Assembly (NCBI GenBank): GCA_023664865.1
Contig: JAMPEU010000003.1
Coordinates: 62,001-126,000, forward strand
From: Butyrivibrio sp.
GTDB taxonomy: Bacteria; Bacillota; Clostridia; Lachnospirales; Lachnospiraceae
DNA: 64,000 nucleotides
Direction: 5' to 3'
Made by a program: the position numbers and the translations under genes. The notes under the pieces are model-generated. The model made no database searches. It had not been told where the DNA came from and was given only the letters and a program-made list of their open reading frames with translations. The first letter of the stretch is position 1. Each line of letters starts with the position of its first letter. Of the stretch, positions 8,770 to 17,826 are shown in pieces.

Positions 8770-11700
8770 CTACATCGCAAAATCAAACAAACTAAGCTGG
8801 TTAGACTCCGGCAAATCCCCCAAAAGCCCCATCGAGTCCATCTGCTCTATAATAGTTACGGAAACCTTCGTCCTCTGCCTGAAATCGTCTTTTGACAGGA
8901 ACGGTCCATCCTTTGCCGCCTCCACTATCGCGTCCGCCGCTTTTTCACCCAGACCGTCGATGCTCTTTAGCGACGGCATAATCCTTTTGTCGTCAACTAT
9001 CTGGAAAAGCCTTGACTTAGCGGTAAAAATATCAATAGGCACAAACTCAAAGCCCCTTGCATACATCTCCCGCACTATTTTCATATCCTTATATGAATCC
9101 TGCTCTTTCTGCGTCAGTTCGTCGCTCCTGCGCTTATAATCAGCCATTATCGAGTCAAGATGTTCCTTCCCCTGACACATCATCTCATATGAAAATCCCG
9201 ATGCGCGGATACTGAAAAACGAAGTATAATACGCAAGCGGATAATTAATCTTGCAGTAAGCGATACGCCACGCCATCATAACATACGCCGCCGCATGCGC
9301 CTTCGGGAACATATACTTGATTTTCTTACACGACCAGATATACCAGTCCGGCACATTTTTCTCTAACATCGCCTCTTCCCATTCCGGTTTAAGCCCTTTT
9401 CCCTTACGCACGCTTTCCATAATGGTAAATGACAACGCCGGGTCAACACCCATCTGGATAAGGTAAATCATAATATCGTCCCGGCAGCAGATTGCCGTCG
9501 ATATAGTCGCCTTGCCCTCTTCAATCAAAGTCTGCGCATTCCCCAGCCATACGTCAGTTCCATGCGCCAGCCCCGCAATACGCACCAAATCGGTAAAGCA
9601 TTTGGGCTTGGCGTCGATAACCATCTGCATGGCAAATTCCGTACCAAACTCAGGAACTCCCAGACAGCCCAGCTTACAGCCGCCTATCTGCTCCGGCGTA
9701 ATGCCGAGCGCCTCCGTAGATGCAAATAACGACATCACGCCCTTATCATCAAGCGGAATCTTAGTCGGATCTATTCCTGTCAAATCCTGCAGCATACGAA
9801 TCATGGTCGGATCATCATGACCGAGAATATCCAGTTTCAAAAGATTATGGTCGATTGAATGATAATCAAAATGCGTCGTAATAATATCCGTAGTCATATC
9901 GTTTGCCGGATGCTGCACAGGCGTGAAGGAATTGATATCCTCGCCCACAGGCAGTACGACTATTCCGCCGGGATGCTGACCTGTACTACGTCTTACGCCT
10001 GTACAACCCGAAACGATGCGGTTGATTTCACATATCCTTTTTTTCTGCTCATGCTCTTCATAATATTTCTTCACATAGCCGAACGCGGTCTTATCCGCCA
10101 GCGTGGCTATCGTACCCGCGCGGAAGGTCTGCCCCGCCCCGAAAATTACCTCTGTATATTTATGCGCCTTGCTCTGGTATTCGCCGGAAAAGTTTAGGTC
10201 GATATCCGGCTCCTTATCGCCCTTGAAACCTAAGAAAGTCTCAAAAGGAATGTCAAATCCTTCTTTATTAAGCATAGTTCCACACACAGGGCATGCCTTA
10301 TCCGGCATATCACAGCCGGCTCCGCCGCTGTATGCTTTTACCTCTTCTGAGTCAAAGTCATAATAATGACACTTAGGACACAGATAATGCGGGCTTAATG
10401 AATTAACCTCTGTAATTCCCGCCATATTAGCGACAAACGAAGAGCCTACCGAGCCTCTTGAACCCACCAGATATCCGTCTTCCACAGACTTCCACACCAG
10501 TTTCTGCGCAATGATATACATGACCGCAAAACCGTTCGATATAATGGAATTAAGCTCTCTTTCAAGCCTTGCCTCGACAATCTCAGGCAGCTCATCTCCA
10601 TACAATTCATGCGCTTTTTTATAGCAGATGTCAGTAAGAACCTTATCGCTGTCGGCAATAACAGGCGGGCATTTATCCGGACGCACGGGCGACATGGATT
10701 CTATCATATCCGCAATCAAATTAGTATTGGTAATTACGACTTCCTGCGCTTTATCGCTGCCAAGATAGGCAAATTCCTCAAGCATTTCCTCCGTAGTCCT
10801 AAAATAGAGCGGCGCCTGTTCGTCGGCATCCGCAAAACGCTGCCACGACATGATAATGCGACGGTATATTTCATCTTCCGGATCAAGGAAATGCACGTCG
10901 CAGGTCGCCGCTACCGGCTTATGAAATTCTTCTCCCAGTTTCACCACCCTGCGGTTTAACTCCATAATGTCTTCCATAGAGTTTACGTTAGGAATTTTTT
11001 CTGATGCTATCATGAACTTATTATTGCCAAGCGGCTGTATTTCCAGATAATCATAAAACCTCACCAGTCTGGCAATCTCCGCGTCTGATTTTCCTTCTAC
11101 CAACGCGCGGTATATCTCGCCCGCCTCACATGCGCTGCCAAGAATAAGCCCTTCCCTGTACTTCTGCAAAAGGCTCTTCGGGATTCGCGGCCTTCTGGCA
11201 AAATAATTCAGATGTGACTCCGATACCAGCCGATATAAATTCATTCTGCCGACATTGTTTTTCGCCAAAATTATCGCATGATAGGTAGGCAGTTTCTTCA
11301 CGATATCGGGATTAGACGCTCCTATGGCGTTGACCTTCTTAAGCGTATCGTCGCCCCTGTCTTCCAGTATTTTTATAAACTTGACAAAAATCTGAGCCGT
11401 AGCCTCGGCATCGTCCACTGCACGATGATGGTTCTCAAGCGATACTCCAAGCGTCTTAGCCACCGCATCCAAGGTGTGTTTCGCCTGATCGGGCAGAAGG
11501 ACTCTTGCAATTCCCACAGTGTCCACATAGGTAAAATCATGCGCAATTTCAAGCCGGTCGCAGTTCTCCATGATAAATCCCATATCGAAATTAGCATTAT
11601 GCGCTACCATTACGGCACTGCCGCAGAACTCCATAAACTGCGGCAGCACGACATCAATCTGCGGCGCGCCAATCACCATATCATCATTTATTCCTGTAAG

Positions 11701-13359
11701 TTTCTCTATTTCAAACGGTATCGGCACATCGGGATTCACAAAGGAAGAAAACCGCTCGGTAATCTCTCCGCCTATGACCTTAACCGCTCCGATTTCTATT
11801 ATCCTGTTATTAATCGGGGAAAATCCCGTCGTCTCTATATCAAAAACAACAAACGTCCCTTTTAAGTCCTGGCCTTTATCGTTAGTGACAATCTCTTTTA
11901 AGTCGTCTACAAGATAAGCCTCCACGCCGTATATGACCTTAAAAAAGTCTTGTTTATCCGGCTCTTCCTCTCCTGTTTCCTTCCTTTTTCCTTTTTCCGC
12001 CTTCCACAAATCTTCCCAGACATGGTTGGCATCGGGATAAGCCTGCAGTACGCCGTGATCCGTAATCGCAATCGCCTTATGCCCCCATTTATAAGCCCGC
12101 TTAACGATATCCTTCGCTTCCGATACTCCGTCCATATCGCTCATTTTGGTATGACAGTGCAATTCCACACGCTTATTTATGGCGTTATCCGAGCGCGAAG
12201 TCGTAAAGTCGGGGATTGCTTTTATCCCATAAATAGAGCCTATTGTCAGCTCATGGTCGAACTTGTCTATCGTCGCCATGCCCTTTAGTTTCACAAATGC
12301 TCCGGGTTTCATCCTATCCGTGATTTCACCAACCTGGTCATTAGCCGCAAATAACTTAACCGTCATGGTATCGGAAAAATCCGTAATATCATAAATCAAA
12401 ATCGTCCGCTCGTTTTTGATTTCACGCTTATCAAAATTAATGACCTTGCCGCGCACAACCACGTCGCCAATCTCGCCTATGACCTCGTCCATGCGCATCG
12501 CGTCTTCTTCAAAATCCCTGCCATAGATAACGTCGGGATTGTCTGAACGCTTAAACGGCTTTTTAAAGCTGCCACCGTCATTCCTGCCTTTTTTAAAGGT
12601 TTTAACAGACTCTTCGGAAGATTTATTTACACTGCCTGTATGCTTAACAGCAGCATCAACGCCTGCGGATTGGGCAGCATCAGCAGCATCTGCGCCGTTG
12701 ACTATGTTAGTCATTCTGGCAGTTTCACCAATGTCAGCAGTACCGACAATATCTGTATTATCGGATACTGCTCCACCACCCAACCTGTTCCTTGCAGAAA
12801 TCTCAGCCACCTGCATGGCAAATTTCTGCTCATTTTCTTCATTCTTACTTTTCTTTCTTTCCTTATACGCCGCCAGAATTTCAACCGACATGCCGCAGCG
12901 CTCGGTATAGATTTTTTCCAATATGCGCAGCAGTTCCGCGGATTTTTCTTTAGCTATGACGGAATCTTCTATCGTCAGCAAAATCTGCTTATCGTCAGGA
13001 TATGTAATGTCAGCGTTTTTAAAAAGGTTATACTCTATCGGAGAATATTCCCTAAGTTCCAGCAATATGCTGTCGCGGTAAATATTCATAAGTTTCTCCG
13101 GATTATACTGCGTGGACAGATTGTACCGCTCATATATGCGGATAGTCATAACGGCATTAGGGAAAAACTGCCTCTTCATCTCATGCTCAACCCTGAATAT
13201 GTCTTCCTTCTGAATCAGCCTGTCGGAAGAAATATATATCCTTAAGAAGTCCTTTCTTTTGGTCGCGGAAACTTTCTCCACCATGACCTGTTCAAACAAA
13301 TCTTCTATTCCCGTATCCAGTTTTAATGTTGGAAAAACCTCAAAAAACTTTTTTGACAT
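8770..13359 (-). CDS. polC: DNA polymerase III alpha subunit, PolC type
   Basis: The 1529-residue protein is the replicative polymerase of low-GC Gram-positive bacteria, with a built-in 3'-5' proofreading exonuclease. The order is an N-terminal domain (1-190), a low-complexity Ala/Asp/Ser-rich linker (about 195-260), an OB-fold (about 290-385), a PHP domain split by the exonuclease (FDIETTGFSP near 507), then the PolC zinc-finger cysteines (CPKC, CPVC) and the palm with PDIDLNFSGEYQ. The C-terminus has the family's AHAAAYVMMAWRIAY region and a hydrophobic tail ending NQLSLFDFAM, which resembles a sliding-clamp binding motif (QxxLF). It follows ispG in the same direction. The linker is longer than usual. 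Confidence 0.98.
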   Translation of the reverse strand: MSKKFFEVFPTLKLDTGIEDLFEQVMVEKVSATKRKDFLRIYISSDRLIQKEDIFRVEHEMKRQFFPNAVMTIRIYERYNLSTQYNPEKLMNIYRDSILLELREYSPIEYNLFKNADITYPDDKQILLTIEDSVIAKEKSAELLRILEKIYTERCGMSVEILAAYKERKKSKNEENEQKFAMQVAEISARNRLGGGAVSDNTDIVGTADIGETARMTNIVNGADAADAAQSAGVDAAVKHTGSVNKSSEESVKTFKKGRNDGGSFKKPFKRSDNPDVIYGRDFEEDAMRMDEVIGEIGDVVVRGKVINFDKREIKNERTILIYDITDFSDTMTVKLFAANDQVGEITDRMKPGAFVKLKGMATIDKFDHELTIGSIYGIKAIPDFTTSRSDNAINKRVELHCHTKMSDMDGVSEAKDIVKRAYKWGHKAIAITDHGVLQAYPDANHVWEDLWKAEKGKRKETGEEEPDKQDFFKVIYGVEAYLVDDLKEIVTNDKGQDLKGTFVVFDIETTGFSPINNRIIEIGAVKVIGGEITERFSSFVNPDVPIPFEIEKLTGINDDMVIGAPQIDVVLPQFMEFCGSAVMVAHNANFDMGFIMENCDRLEIAHDFTYVDTVGIARVLLPDQAKHTLDAVAKTLGVSLENHHRAVDDAEATAQIFVKFIKILEDRGDDTLKKVNAIGASNPDIVKKLPTYHAIILAKNNVGRMNLYRLVSESHLNYFARRPRIPKSLLQKYREGLILGSACEAGEIYRALVEGKSDAEIARLVRFYDYLEIQPLGNNKFMIASEKIPNVNSMEDIMELNRRVVKLGEEFHKPVAATCDVHFLDPEDEIYRRIIMSWQRFADADEQAPLYFRTTEEMLEEFAYLGSDKAQEVVITNTNLIADMIESMSPVRPDKCPPVIADSDKVLTDICYKKAHELYGDELPEIVEARLERELNSIISNGFAVMYIIAQKLVWKSVEDGYLVGSRGSVGSSFVANMAGITEVNSLSPHYLCPKCHYYDFDSEEVKAYSGGAGCDMPDKACPVCGTMLNKEGFDIPFETFLGFKGDKEPDIDLNFSGEYQSKAHKYTEVIFGAGQTFRAGTIATLADKTAFGYVKKYYEEHEQKKRICEINRIVSGCTGVRRSTGQHPGGIVVLPVGEDINSFTPVQHPANDMTTDIITTHFDYHSIDHNLLKLDILGHDDPTMIRMLQDLTGIDPTKIPLDDKGVMSLFASTEALGITPEQIGGCKLGCLGVPEFGTEFAMQMVIDAKPKCFTDLVRIAGLAHGTDVWLGNAQTLIEEGKATISTAICCRDDIMIYLIQMGVDPALSFTIMESVRKGKGLKPEWEEAMLEKNVPDWYIWSCKKIKYMFPKAHAAAYVMMAWRIAYCKINYPLAYYTSFFSIRASGFSYEMMCQGKEHLDSIMADYKRRSDELTQKEQDSYKDMKIVREMYARGFEFVPIDIFTAKSRLFQIVDDKRIMPSLKSIDGLGEKAADAIVEAAKDGPFLSKDDFRQRTKVSVTIIEQMDSMGLLGDLPESNQLSLFDFAM

Positions 13360-13445
13360 ATATTAACCTTGTTCTTTCATTAATCTGTAAATTTATGTGT
13401 CTGTACAAATTGTATAACACAGCTAAACATATAGGATATTTATCT

Positions 13446-14504
13446 TTAATTATTCTCCCAGTTAAGCAATTCTTCCCTAAGTGTGTCTAACAACTCCGAT
13501 TCCGGAACTTTCTTAACAATCTCGCCGTGCTTTATCAAAAGGCCTTCTCCGTCGCCGCCGGCTATTCCTATGTCCGCCTCTTTCGCCTCGCCCGGCCCAT
13601 TTACGGCGCAGCCCATGACCGCCACCTTGATATTAAGCGGGATATCCGCAGCCATTGCCTCTACCTGATTCGCCAGCCCTATCAAATCAATCCTGGTTCT
13701 GCCGCATGTAGGGCATGACACCACCTCTATACCGCCTTTTCGCAAACCCAGCGTGCGCAGGATAAGTTTGGCGGATTTGATTTCTTCCACGGGATCTCCC
13801 GTCAGCGAAACCCTTATCGTATCTCCGATTCCCTGATACAATATGACTCCCAGGCCAATCCCCGACTTAATGTTGCCGCTAAGCAAAGTTCCCGACTCAG
13901 TTATGCCTACATGCAGCGGATAAGAAGTTTGTTCGGCAAGGATTTCGTGCGCCTTTATACACATCATGACATCCGATGATTTGATACTTATGACAATGTT
14001 GTCATATCCCATATCCTCTATAATATGTACCTTATCAAGCGCGCTCTCCACGATTCCTTCCGCCGTCACTCCATGATATTTTTCTATAAGTTCTTTTTCC
14101 AGCGAACCGCTGTTTACCCCTACCCTTATCGGAATATTTTTATGTTTCGCGGCATCGACTACCGCCTTTACTTTATCGACGCTGCCGATATTTCCGGGAT
14201 TGATGCGTATCTTGTCAGCCCCGTTTTCTATCGCCGCTATCGCCATTTTATAATCAAAATGTATATCCGCAACAAGTGGAATGTGAATCCGCCTCTTAAT
14301 CTCCTTTATCGCCTGCGCCGCCTCTATGGTCGGCACAGTGACGCGGATTATCTCGCAGCCTGCGCGCTCTAGGCGCAGTATCTGCCCTACCGTCGCCTCT
14401 ACATCATCAGTTTTCGTATTAGTCATCGACTGGATTAAAATCGGATTGCCCCCGCCGATTACCTTGTCCCCGATTTTTACTGTCTTGGTATGTTCACGAT
14501 ACAT
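13446..14504 (-). CDS. ispG: (E)-4-hydroxy-3-methylbut-2-enyl-diphosphate synthase (flavodoxin type)
   Basis: The 352-residue enzyme makes HMBPP from MEcPP, the penultimate step of the MEP isoprenoid pathway. The three iron-sulfur cysteines are present at 264, 267 (SCPTCGRTR) and 299 ([11 protein letters not shown]), and the glutamate that is often the fourth ligand is in the same last motif. The N-terminal TIM-barrel begins with the typical [15 protein letters not shown]. It lies just upstream of polC. Together with dxr in the same region it shows that this organism uses the MEP route. In the usual order it would directly follow rseP; here about 3.3 kb of other genes intervene. Confidence 0.97.
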   Translation of the reverse strand: MYREHTKTVKIGDKVIGGGNPILIQSMTNTKTDDVEATVGQILRLERAGCEIIRVTVPTIEAAQAIKEIKRRIHIPLVADIHFDYKMAIAAIENGADKIRINPGNIGSVDKVKAVVDAAKHKNIPIRVGVNSGSLEKELIEKYHGVTAEGIVESALDKVHIIEDMGYDNIVISIKSSDVMMCIKAHEILAEQTSYPLHVGITESGTLLSGNIKSGIGLGVILYQGIGDTIRVSLTGDPVEEIKSAKLILRTLGLRKGGIEVVSCPTCGRTRIDLIGLANQVEAMAADIPLNIKVAVMGCAVNGPGEAKEADIGIAGGDGEGLLIKHGEIVKKVPESELLDTLREELLNWENN

Positions 14505-14565
14505 ATTAATACCATGCCCCCCTTTTTGAATACATATAAGAATTATAACATAATATACTCATACA

Positions 14566-14979
14566 TTATACATTTCTCTTTACATTTAGCACATTCATCA
14601 ACGCTTCCTGCAGCACTCTTGAAACATTGATTCCGGCATGTTCTGCCTCATAATCCAGCCAGCTTGGAAGCGCTACATTTCTCCTGACAGTCTTTGTATC
14701 AATTTTTCTTCTATATTCACCTGAATCAATATCAACGTAAGACAAAATAGTCTCGCCATTTTCTGAAAAAGTGCCTTGTCTAACATCCAATGTATTAGAT
14801 GGCACCGGAATATCTTTTTTGTTATCTTCTAAAGTAACGCACATTAATTCCATGGCATCCCTTGCCATATCAATAGCATTTTTCATATCTTTTCCTTCAG
14901 TTAAAACTTCCAAATCCGGAACTTCAACCAGAATACAATCTTTTGTTTTTGTAAATAAAACCGGATATACTGCCTGCAT
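14566..14979 (-). CDS. hicB: HicB family antitoxin
   Basis: The 137-residue protein has the two-part HicB layout: an N-terminal partial RNase-H-like fold (YPVLF, VPDLEVLTEGKD, AIDMARDAMELM) and a C-terminal DNA-binding segment (TVRRNVALPSWLDYEAEHAGINVSRVLQEAL) that looks like a ribbon-helix-helix. It neutralises HicA and is expected to repress the operon through the direct repeats upstream of hicA. It is downstream of hicA with a GGAGG ribosome-binding site. Confidence 0.93.
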   Translation of the reverse strand: MQAVYPVLFTKTKDCILVEVPDLEVLTEGKDMKNAIDMARDAMELMCVTLEDNKKDIPVPSNTLDVRQGTFSENGETILSYVDIDSGEYRRKIDTKTVRRNVALPSWLDYEAEHAGINVSRVLQEALMNVLNVKRNV

Positions 14980-15003
14980 AATATTCCCTCCGCTATTTTT
15001 CTA

Positions 15004-15180
15004 TTATTTCAATCCTCGTCTCTTTAAAATCGCCTGCGCCAACCTCTCCGGTATTTCCTTGTGTCTTTCAACTGTTTCAAATTCATCTTCACCACGTTTA
15101 TAGATATCATGATTACTACCATGATGATAAAAAACAAATCCACCGGCTTCCAATTTCTTAATCAAATCTCTTTGTTTCAC
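15004..15180 (-). CDS. hicA: HicA family toxin (mRNA interferase)
   Basis: The 58-residue protein has the compact dsRBD-like HicA fold: KQRDLIKKLEAGGF, YHHGSNHDIYKRG with the catalytic histidine in GSNHDIY, and the C-terminal IPERLAQAILKRRGL. HicA toxins cleave mRNA when HicB is lost. The chosen start is a GTG with AGGGGA upstream at nine bases; the longer frame would begin inside the promoter. The hicA-hicB order is the usual one. The pair sits between ispG and a kinase gene, interrupting an otherwise conserved gene string. Confidence 0.93.
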   Translation of the reverse strand: MKQRDLIKKLEAGGFVFYHHGSNHDIYKRGEDEFETVERHKEIPERLAQAILKRRGLK

Positions 15181-15193
15181 TAGTATTTCCCCT

Positions 15194-15252
15194 GTCAATA
15201 TTATTATACACACTAATTACACAATGGTCAATATTATCATACACACTGATTA
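15194..15252 (-). promoter_or_regulatory. hicAB promoter with direct-repeat operator
   Basis: On the minus strand a -35 box TTGACC and a -10 box TATAAT are separated by exactly 17 bases (TATAAT at 15203-15208, TTGACC at 15226-15231). Two 26-base direct repeats, 24 of 26 identical and 33 bases apart, cover the -10 and -35 regions; their core reads AGTGTGTATAATAATATTGA. Repeats placed this way are expected to be the HicB binding sites for autorepression. Confidence 0.75.
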
Positions 15253-15274
15253 CTCAATTTTCGTGAAATTTTCC

Positions 15275-16552
15275 CTAATCATTTTCTGCAACAGCTCCCT
15301 GTATGTAAAATGTCCGCTCCTGCATTTGACCTGTTTCACTGTTTGTCAGGCTTATATTAAGCATACGCACATCTTCTCCCACAAAAAGTTTGCGTTCCAG
15401 TTCAAAGACCAGATTTCCCTCTGCCTTATATATGCTGTCATGGCGTATGACAAGCCGCTGCCCCTGCTTGTTATATACTATAACTGGCAGCTCTGTTTCT
15501 TTTCCTTTTGCCTGAAGTGTAAATCCGCCGATAAACATACTTCCAATCAGCATACCTATTGCCAGCAGCCCTACCACCCTCTTATCCGCCAGCCATACCC
15601 TTTTTTCCATACTGCGTAGAAACAGCCTACATTTCTGCCCTTCCTGATATCTCACATATTCCAAATCCTTTATTATATCCTCCACAGTCTGATAGCGCAT
15701 GGATACATCCGCAGCAGTACATCTTTTTACAATCCGTTCTAATTCCTGCGGCATGTCATTACTTATATGCCTGGATGCAATATGCTTTCCCTTGTGCCAT
15801 ATATGCGCAGCATTATACTTTTTTATCTTCTGTTCTGCTTTCTGCACTGCGCCAGCATGAGCAGATTTCACCGACAGACCATATTTACTGCTATTATTCG
15901 GAATATTCCCCGTCAACATATGATATAAAACTGCCCCAAAAGTGTAAATATCACTTCTTTCATCCACTCCATGTCCGAAACCCACGCCTTCCATTTGTTC
16001 GGGCGCGGCATATCCCATAGTCCCCGCCCTCTTTTCCATATATTTACCGCTATAATAATATTCCATCGAAAAAGCCGCTCCAAAATCCACTACTTTCAGG
16101 CTGCCGTCCGCGCATACCATAATATTCTCCGGTTTTAAATCCTGATAGATTATGGGCGTTCCATGTCCGTGAAGATAAGAAAAAAGCCGCAAAATTTCCA
16201 ACGCCCACTCACACGCTTTTTTGACGGAAAGCCTTCCCTCTTGCTCGATAACATTATGTAAACTTACTCCGTCTATATATTCCATAACCAGATACCATCT
16301 GTCCTCATAAAAAAAATCATACAATTCCGGCATCATGGAATGTTTTACCGCCCTTAGAACTTCCATCTCATTTTTAAGCGCATCTTCCGCCTCAGCCTCT
16401 TTCGACTCCTTCTGCGCCTTGATAGCAACCTGTCTGCATATATGCTTATCCCACGCCAGATACACTATACTGAAACCGCCCTCGCCAATCTGCTTTCGCA
16501 GCTCATATCTTCCAAGCAAAACCATATTGCTCCGCTCACATAAATCCTGCAT
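15275..16552 (-). CDS. Membrane-anchored Ser/Thr protein kinase (Hanks type), no PASTA domains
   Basis: The 425-residue protein has the full kinase core: glycine loop GEGGFSIVY (23-31), Lys45, Glu63, DFG at 156-158 and APE at 183-185. The usual HRD is YQD at 136-138, so the catalytic Asp is kept while His and Arg are replaced. About 35 extra residues (near 222-265) are inserted in the C-lobe. One membrane helix lies at about 327-345, followed by about 80 extracytoplasmic residues without PASTA repeats. The ATG at 16552 has GGGGGA upstream; a longer GTG frame starts at 16627. It follows a degenerate PP2C-like gene, and the two likely form a signalling pair. It is not the usual PASTA kinase of cell-wall control. 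Confidence 0.9.
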   Translation of the reverse strand: MQDLCERSNMVLLGRYELRKQIGEGGFSIVYLAWDKHICRQVAIKAQKESKEAEAEDALKNEMEVLRAVKHSMMPELYDFFYEDRWYLVMEYIDGVSLHNVIEQEGRLSVKKACEWALEILRLFSYLHGHGTPIIYQDLKPENIMVCADGSLKVVDFGAAFSMEYYYSGKYMEKRAGTMGYAAPEQMEGVGFGHGVDERSDIYTFGAVLYHMLTGNIPNNSSKYGLSVKSAHAGAVQKAEQKIKKYNAAHIWHKGKHIASRHISNDMPQELERIVKRCTAADVSMRYQTVEDIIKDLEYVRYQEGQKCRLFLRSMEKRVWLADKRVVGLLAIGMLIGSMFIGGFTLQAKGKETELPVIVYNKQGQRLVIRHDSIYKAEGNLVFELERKLFVGEDVRMLNISLTNSETGQMQERTFYIQGAVAEND

Positions 16553-16639
16553 TCTTATCCCCCATTTAACCATATAGTGTTTAAGTAATTGCGTACAATG
16601 TAATTTATGGATTGATTTTGCAATCACCTAATATAATTC

Positions 16640-17437
16640 TTAATATGTCCTATTCTTCTTTTTCCGCGACGAAATTCTGACGCAAACCGCCGACATACTT
16701 CCATGTTCTCCTTTACGCATAGCGGCTTTCCCGATTTCCTTAAGACGCCGCCTACATCTTTCCATGGACAGCACATTCGGCATCGAAATACTTGCTATTC
16801 CTTTGGATGCCGAAACATCCCATATCTTATTCGCTGCTGAAATATCCATTATTTTACTCTGCGCTAAAATATCCGCTATCTCATTCTCCGGAATCCTGCG
16901 TATAAATGCGTCGGAACAAATTAGAAATACATCTTTACTTTTTACCGTTCCTATCTCAAAACCCGACAGTGGATATTTTACCCCGCTGCCTATCGGAAAT
17001 CTATATGCCTTATTGCTCCCAAAATTCCACAGCATATATTTCCTTTCCCACAAGATAAGCACAGATACCGTCATTTTCAGACTGCCTCCCCTTTCCTTCA
17101 CTCCGTAGTCTTCTGTTTCGCGACATTCTACTCCGTGCGTTTCGGCATATTCATACATTCTGCACTGCGCCTTGTATATCCTTCTCTCAACATGACGCTT
17201 AATTACAGACATCGGATTTCTCTTTACAAGCGTTTGTGGCAGTCCGTCGTAAAACCATTCCATAAGTCCTTTCGTAAGATAACCGCTTGCATATTCCTCC
17301 GTCTCTCCCTCTTTGCCGCAAAGCGCCGCCATAAGCACTCTGCCCCGCACGGTCATTGCCTGCATCACAAGCAGCGAATCTTTATTTATGCCGCTTGTCT
17401 CAGCCTTGTTCCAATATATGGCTGTGTCATAGTACAT
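16640..17437 (-). CDS. PP2C-like protein with missing metal-binding residues
   Basis: The 265-residue protein aligns by eye with PP2C phosphatases found next to kinases in Lachnospiraceae: NKDSLLVMQA at the start, ASGYLTKGLMEWF where ASGYVTERL-type sequence is usual, and DVFLICSDAF for the SDGF motif. The metal-binding DGMGG motif is replaced by CGKEG, and the C-terminal DN is replaced by GS (GSMSAVCVRI). Loss of these aspartates suggests it no longer hydrolyses phosphate and may bind or regulate the kinase encoded 87 bases downstream. The start at 17437 gives a PP2C-like N-terminus. An in-frame TTG at 17524 would add a hydrophobic stretch but has no ribosome-binding site. Assignment is by pattern only. 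Confidence 0.65.
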   Translation of the reverse strand: MYYDTAIYWNKAETSGINKDSLLVMQAMTVRGRVLMAALCGKEGETEEYASGYLTKGLMEWFYDGLPQTLVKRNPMSVIKRHVERRIYKAQCRMYEYAETHGVECRETEDYGVKERGGSLKMTVSVLILWERKYMLWNFGSNKAYRFPIGSGVKYPLSGFEIGTVKSKDVFLICSDAFIRRIPENEIADILAQSKIMDISAANKIWDVSASKGIASISMPNVLSMERCRRRLKEIGKAAMRKGEHGSMSAVCVRISSRKKKNRTY

Positions 17438-17577
17438 ACTATGTTGTGTTCCTTTCCAAATATAAAATATTAAAGCTATCACTTCTAAATATGAAAATAG
17501 TGCGAAACCCACGAAGATTTTCAAGAATTACATATAGACAATTAAAACTTCTATGTTATTATTCACACACTTCGGGC

Positions 17578-17726
17578 GACATGAACTCATATGATTCCTC
17601 TTGAGGTCCTTGGAAAACGCCGGTAGTTAGCGAAAAAGCCTATTTTTTCGGCTTTTGAGCTTAGTACCGCTGCGATTTTCCACGGAGCGAAAGCGTACCT
17701 CAAGTGGAAACATATGAGTTCATGTC
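17578..17726 (-). repeat. Family A structured palindromic element, copy A1
   Basis: This is a 149-base palindrome in the rseP-downstream gap (17438-17826), which otherwise holds no gene. The outer arms GACATGAACTCATATG and CATATGAGTTCATGTC are perfect complements. Inside, on the minus strand, lie the conserved family strings GGTACGCTTTCGCTCCG, GCAGCGGTACTA and TACCGGCG, a stem TGGAAAA/TTTTCCA, and an apical stem AAAAGCC/GGCTTTT. The tail TGTGAATAATAA follows ten bases after the element, as in A2. Copies A2-A4 are in the opposite orientation. Confidence 0.9.
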
Positions 17727-17826
17727 ACATTCAACCCGAACTTGTTCCATAATACTCCAAAAACAAACTTAATACAAGAATACAAAATACCCAAATTTCC
17801 AAGGGGGGATTTGGTAATTTATATAT

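Noticed and set aside
17356..17604. Plus-strand ORF overlapping the PP2C-like gene and copy A1
   Set aside because: Frame shadow with no ribosome-binding site.
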